64,000 bases of DNA from NCBI RefSeq assembly GCF_000744605.1, contig NZ_JQMG01000001.1:496001-560000 (forward strand). The letters are read 5' to 3'. The first letter of the stretch is position 1. Every line of letters begins with the position of its first letter. Of the stretch, positions 62,988 to 64,000 are shown one piece after another. The DNA comes from Methylotenera sp. L2L1. Its GTDB lineage: Bacteria > Pseudomonadota > Gammaproteobacteria > Burkholderiales > Methylophilaceae. The notes under the pieces are model-generated. The model was given only the letters and a program-made list of their open reading frames with translations, was not told the DNA's origin and searched no databases. Position numbers and translations under genes: made by a program.

Positions 62988-63662
62988 TTAAGACTTACGT
63001 TGTAGGATATTAGTAAACTCTTCCATGAAGCTTTCGTAACGCACTGAAAGTCTATCCACTGAGCTTGCAAATCTGTTGTATGCAATCACAGCCGGAATCG
63101 CCGCAAACAAACCAATTGCAGTTGCCACCAACGCTTCAGCAATCCCTGGTGCTACTTGGGTGAGTGTTGCTTGCGCGACATTAGACAAGCCTCTAAATGC
63201 GTTCATAATGCCCCATACGGTGCCGAACAAGCCAATATATGGACTGACTGAGCCAACGGAGGCTAGAAATGGTAAGTGTGCATCAAGCTCATCCATCTCT
63301 CGGTTAAAAGCTGCGCGCATCGCACGGCGTGAGCCTTCCATCACATCAGAAACATCCATACGCGTTTGCTGTTTATGACGCGCGTATTCTTTAAACCCAG
63401 CTTCAAAGATACTTGCCATACCTTGTGGCTTACGACGATTAGCAGTAATCACGTCGTACAATTTATTAAGGTCACCACCGCTCCAGAAAGTATCCTCGAA
63501 ATCTTCTGCGTCACGCTCTGCGCGCTTGACGGTAGCTACTTTAATAAAGATATACCACCATGAAAATAATGAGGTGATGATTAAAATCAGCATCACGAGC
63601 TGCACAGGCAAACTTGCGCCCGCGATCAAGCTAAAAAAGGACATATCACTACTTGCGTTCAT
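62988..63662 (-). CDS. tolQ: Tol-Pal system protein TolQ
   Basis: A 224-residue MotA/TolQ/ExbB proton-channel protein with three membrane segments: TM1 about 15-38, TM2 and TM3 in the last half, with GLFGTVWGIMNAFRGLS and IGLFAAIPAVIAYNRF. TolQ forms the pentameric channel with TolR. ATG at 63662 has GGAG six bases upstream. First structural gene of tolQRAB-pal-cpoB, preceded by ybgC. Confidence 0.96.
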   Translation of the reverse strand: MNASSDMSFFSLIAGASLPVQLVMLILIITSLFSWWYIFIKVATVKRAERDAEDFEDTFWSGGDLNKLYDVITANRRKPQGMASIFEAGFKEYARHKQQTRMDVSDVMEGSRRAMRAAFNREMDELDAHLPFLASVGSVSPYIGLFGTVWGIMNAFRGLSNVAQATLTQVAPGIAEALVATAIGLFAAIPAVIAYNRFASSVDRLSVRYESFMEEFTNILQRKS

Positions 63663-63781
63663 AACTTCTCCACTTTTTATCTACTGCTTTTTTATGACGT
63701 ACTGCAATGATGAACTGCACTACTCATGATTTTGAATAATCCAAATACTGCCAAATTAAATATGGCTAAACTTTTTCAAGC

Positions 63782-64000
63782 CTAACTTTTTTCAAGCATG
63801 GCTTGTTTTATGTGCGCTGGAATCCCGACAGGCTTAAAGGTTGCGGCGTTTACAAAGGCAGCCTTCACATGAGCACTAATCAACAATGCACCATCACGCA
63901 TGATCGTTTGTGCCAGCTCAATACTGCCGTGACCGATTTTAACGATATCACAGTGGATTTCAAGCATGTCATTAAAATACGCTGGCTTTTTAAAGGTAAT
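63782..64000 (-). CDS. ybgC: YbgC-type acyl-CoA thioesterase, 5' end cut by window
   Basis: The C-terminal 72 codons of a hot-dog-fold thioesterase: ITFKKPAYFNDMLEIHCDIV, then KIGHGSIELAQTIMRDG and ISAHVKAAFVNAATFKPVGI. The 4HBT-like pattern and its position directly before tolQ identify it as YbgC, which acts on acyl-CoA or acyl-ACP and goes with the Tol-Pal genes. The active-site region with Asp-x-x-x-x-His lies upstream and is not visible. An ATG at 63967 is inside the conserved fold, so it is not the start. Confidence 0.85.
   Translation of the reverse strand: MTFKKPAYFNDMLEIHCDIVKIGHGSIELAQTIMRDGALLISAHVKAAFVNAATFKPVGIPAHIKQAMLEKS

Overview
The window is a contiguous piece of a betaproteobacterial chromosome, most likely from a methylotroph of the family Methylophilaceae, close to Methylotenera. 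This is inferred from gene content: a lanthanide-type methanol dehydrogenase (XoxF) with its cytochrome and periplasmic partner, a formaldehyde-activating enzyme, an NAD-linked formate dehydrogenase with molybdenum-cofactor genes, and betaproteobacterial housekeeping blocks. The DNA is moderately AT-rich, genes are densely packed, and no prophage, insertion sequence, integron or CRISPR array is visible.

Layout. Positions 1-1149 hold the start of the division and cell-wall cluster (rsmH, mraZ) with a triple MraZ-type operator upstream. RNase P RNA (rnpB) and two tiny orphan flagellar-type genes follow. Positions 3.2-9.3 kb carry a VF530-like gene, pyrC, the envelope cluster rsmI / lpoA-yraN-dolP, a DUF3579 gene and a TlpA-like thioredoxin. 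Positions 9.5-15.2 kb carry a PilZ-like protein, trxA, rho, rpmE2 and an ArnT-like glycosyltransferase. Positions 15.3-24.4 kb form a formate-oxidation module: fdsG-fdsB-fdsA-fdhD-fdsD on the minus strand, divergent from moaA-mobA-moeA, which make the cofactor that FdsA needs. A TonB-like protein, an orphan histidine kinase, a peroxiredoxin, a PIN-PhoH ATPase, LplT and NDH-2 fill 24.5-31.7 kb.

Positions 31.8-36.3 kb are the methanol-oxidation module: xoxF, xoxJ, xoxG and a second lipoprotein cytochrome paralogue, all on the minus strand and separated by strong terminators. XoxF has the Asp-Tyr-Asp motif of lanthanide enzymes and a good promoter upstream. Downstream come pip, a YihY membrane protein fused to a cyclic-nucleotide-binding-like domain, a TPR protein fused to a 2-oxoglutarate oxygenase-like domain, a sugar nucleotidyltransferase, a CHASE-GGDEF diguanylate cyclase, a small four-cysteine protein and a divergent Fae.

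Positions 45.2-49.9 kb are the macromolecular-synthesis operon (rpsU-yqeY-dnaG-rpoD) followed by tRNA-Ile(CAU). Then come tsaD, plsY, folB and a small AT-rich islet of unknown function bordered by repeats, then xerD-ogt, the rpsP-rimM-trmD-rplS operon, queE-queC, and the tol-pal cluster with ybgC cut by the window edge.

In metabolic terms the window encodes both ends of a methylotrophic chain: methanol to formaldehyde in the periplasm (XoxF/XoxG), capture of formaldehyde (Fae), and formate to CO2 with NADH (FdsABGD), with NDH-2 able to pass NADH electrons to quinone. All calls come from reading the sequence; no database search was run.
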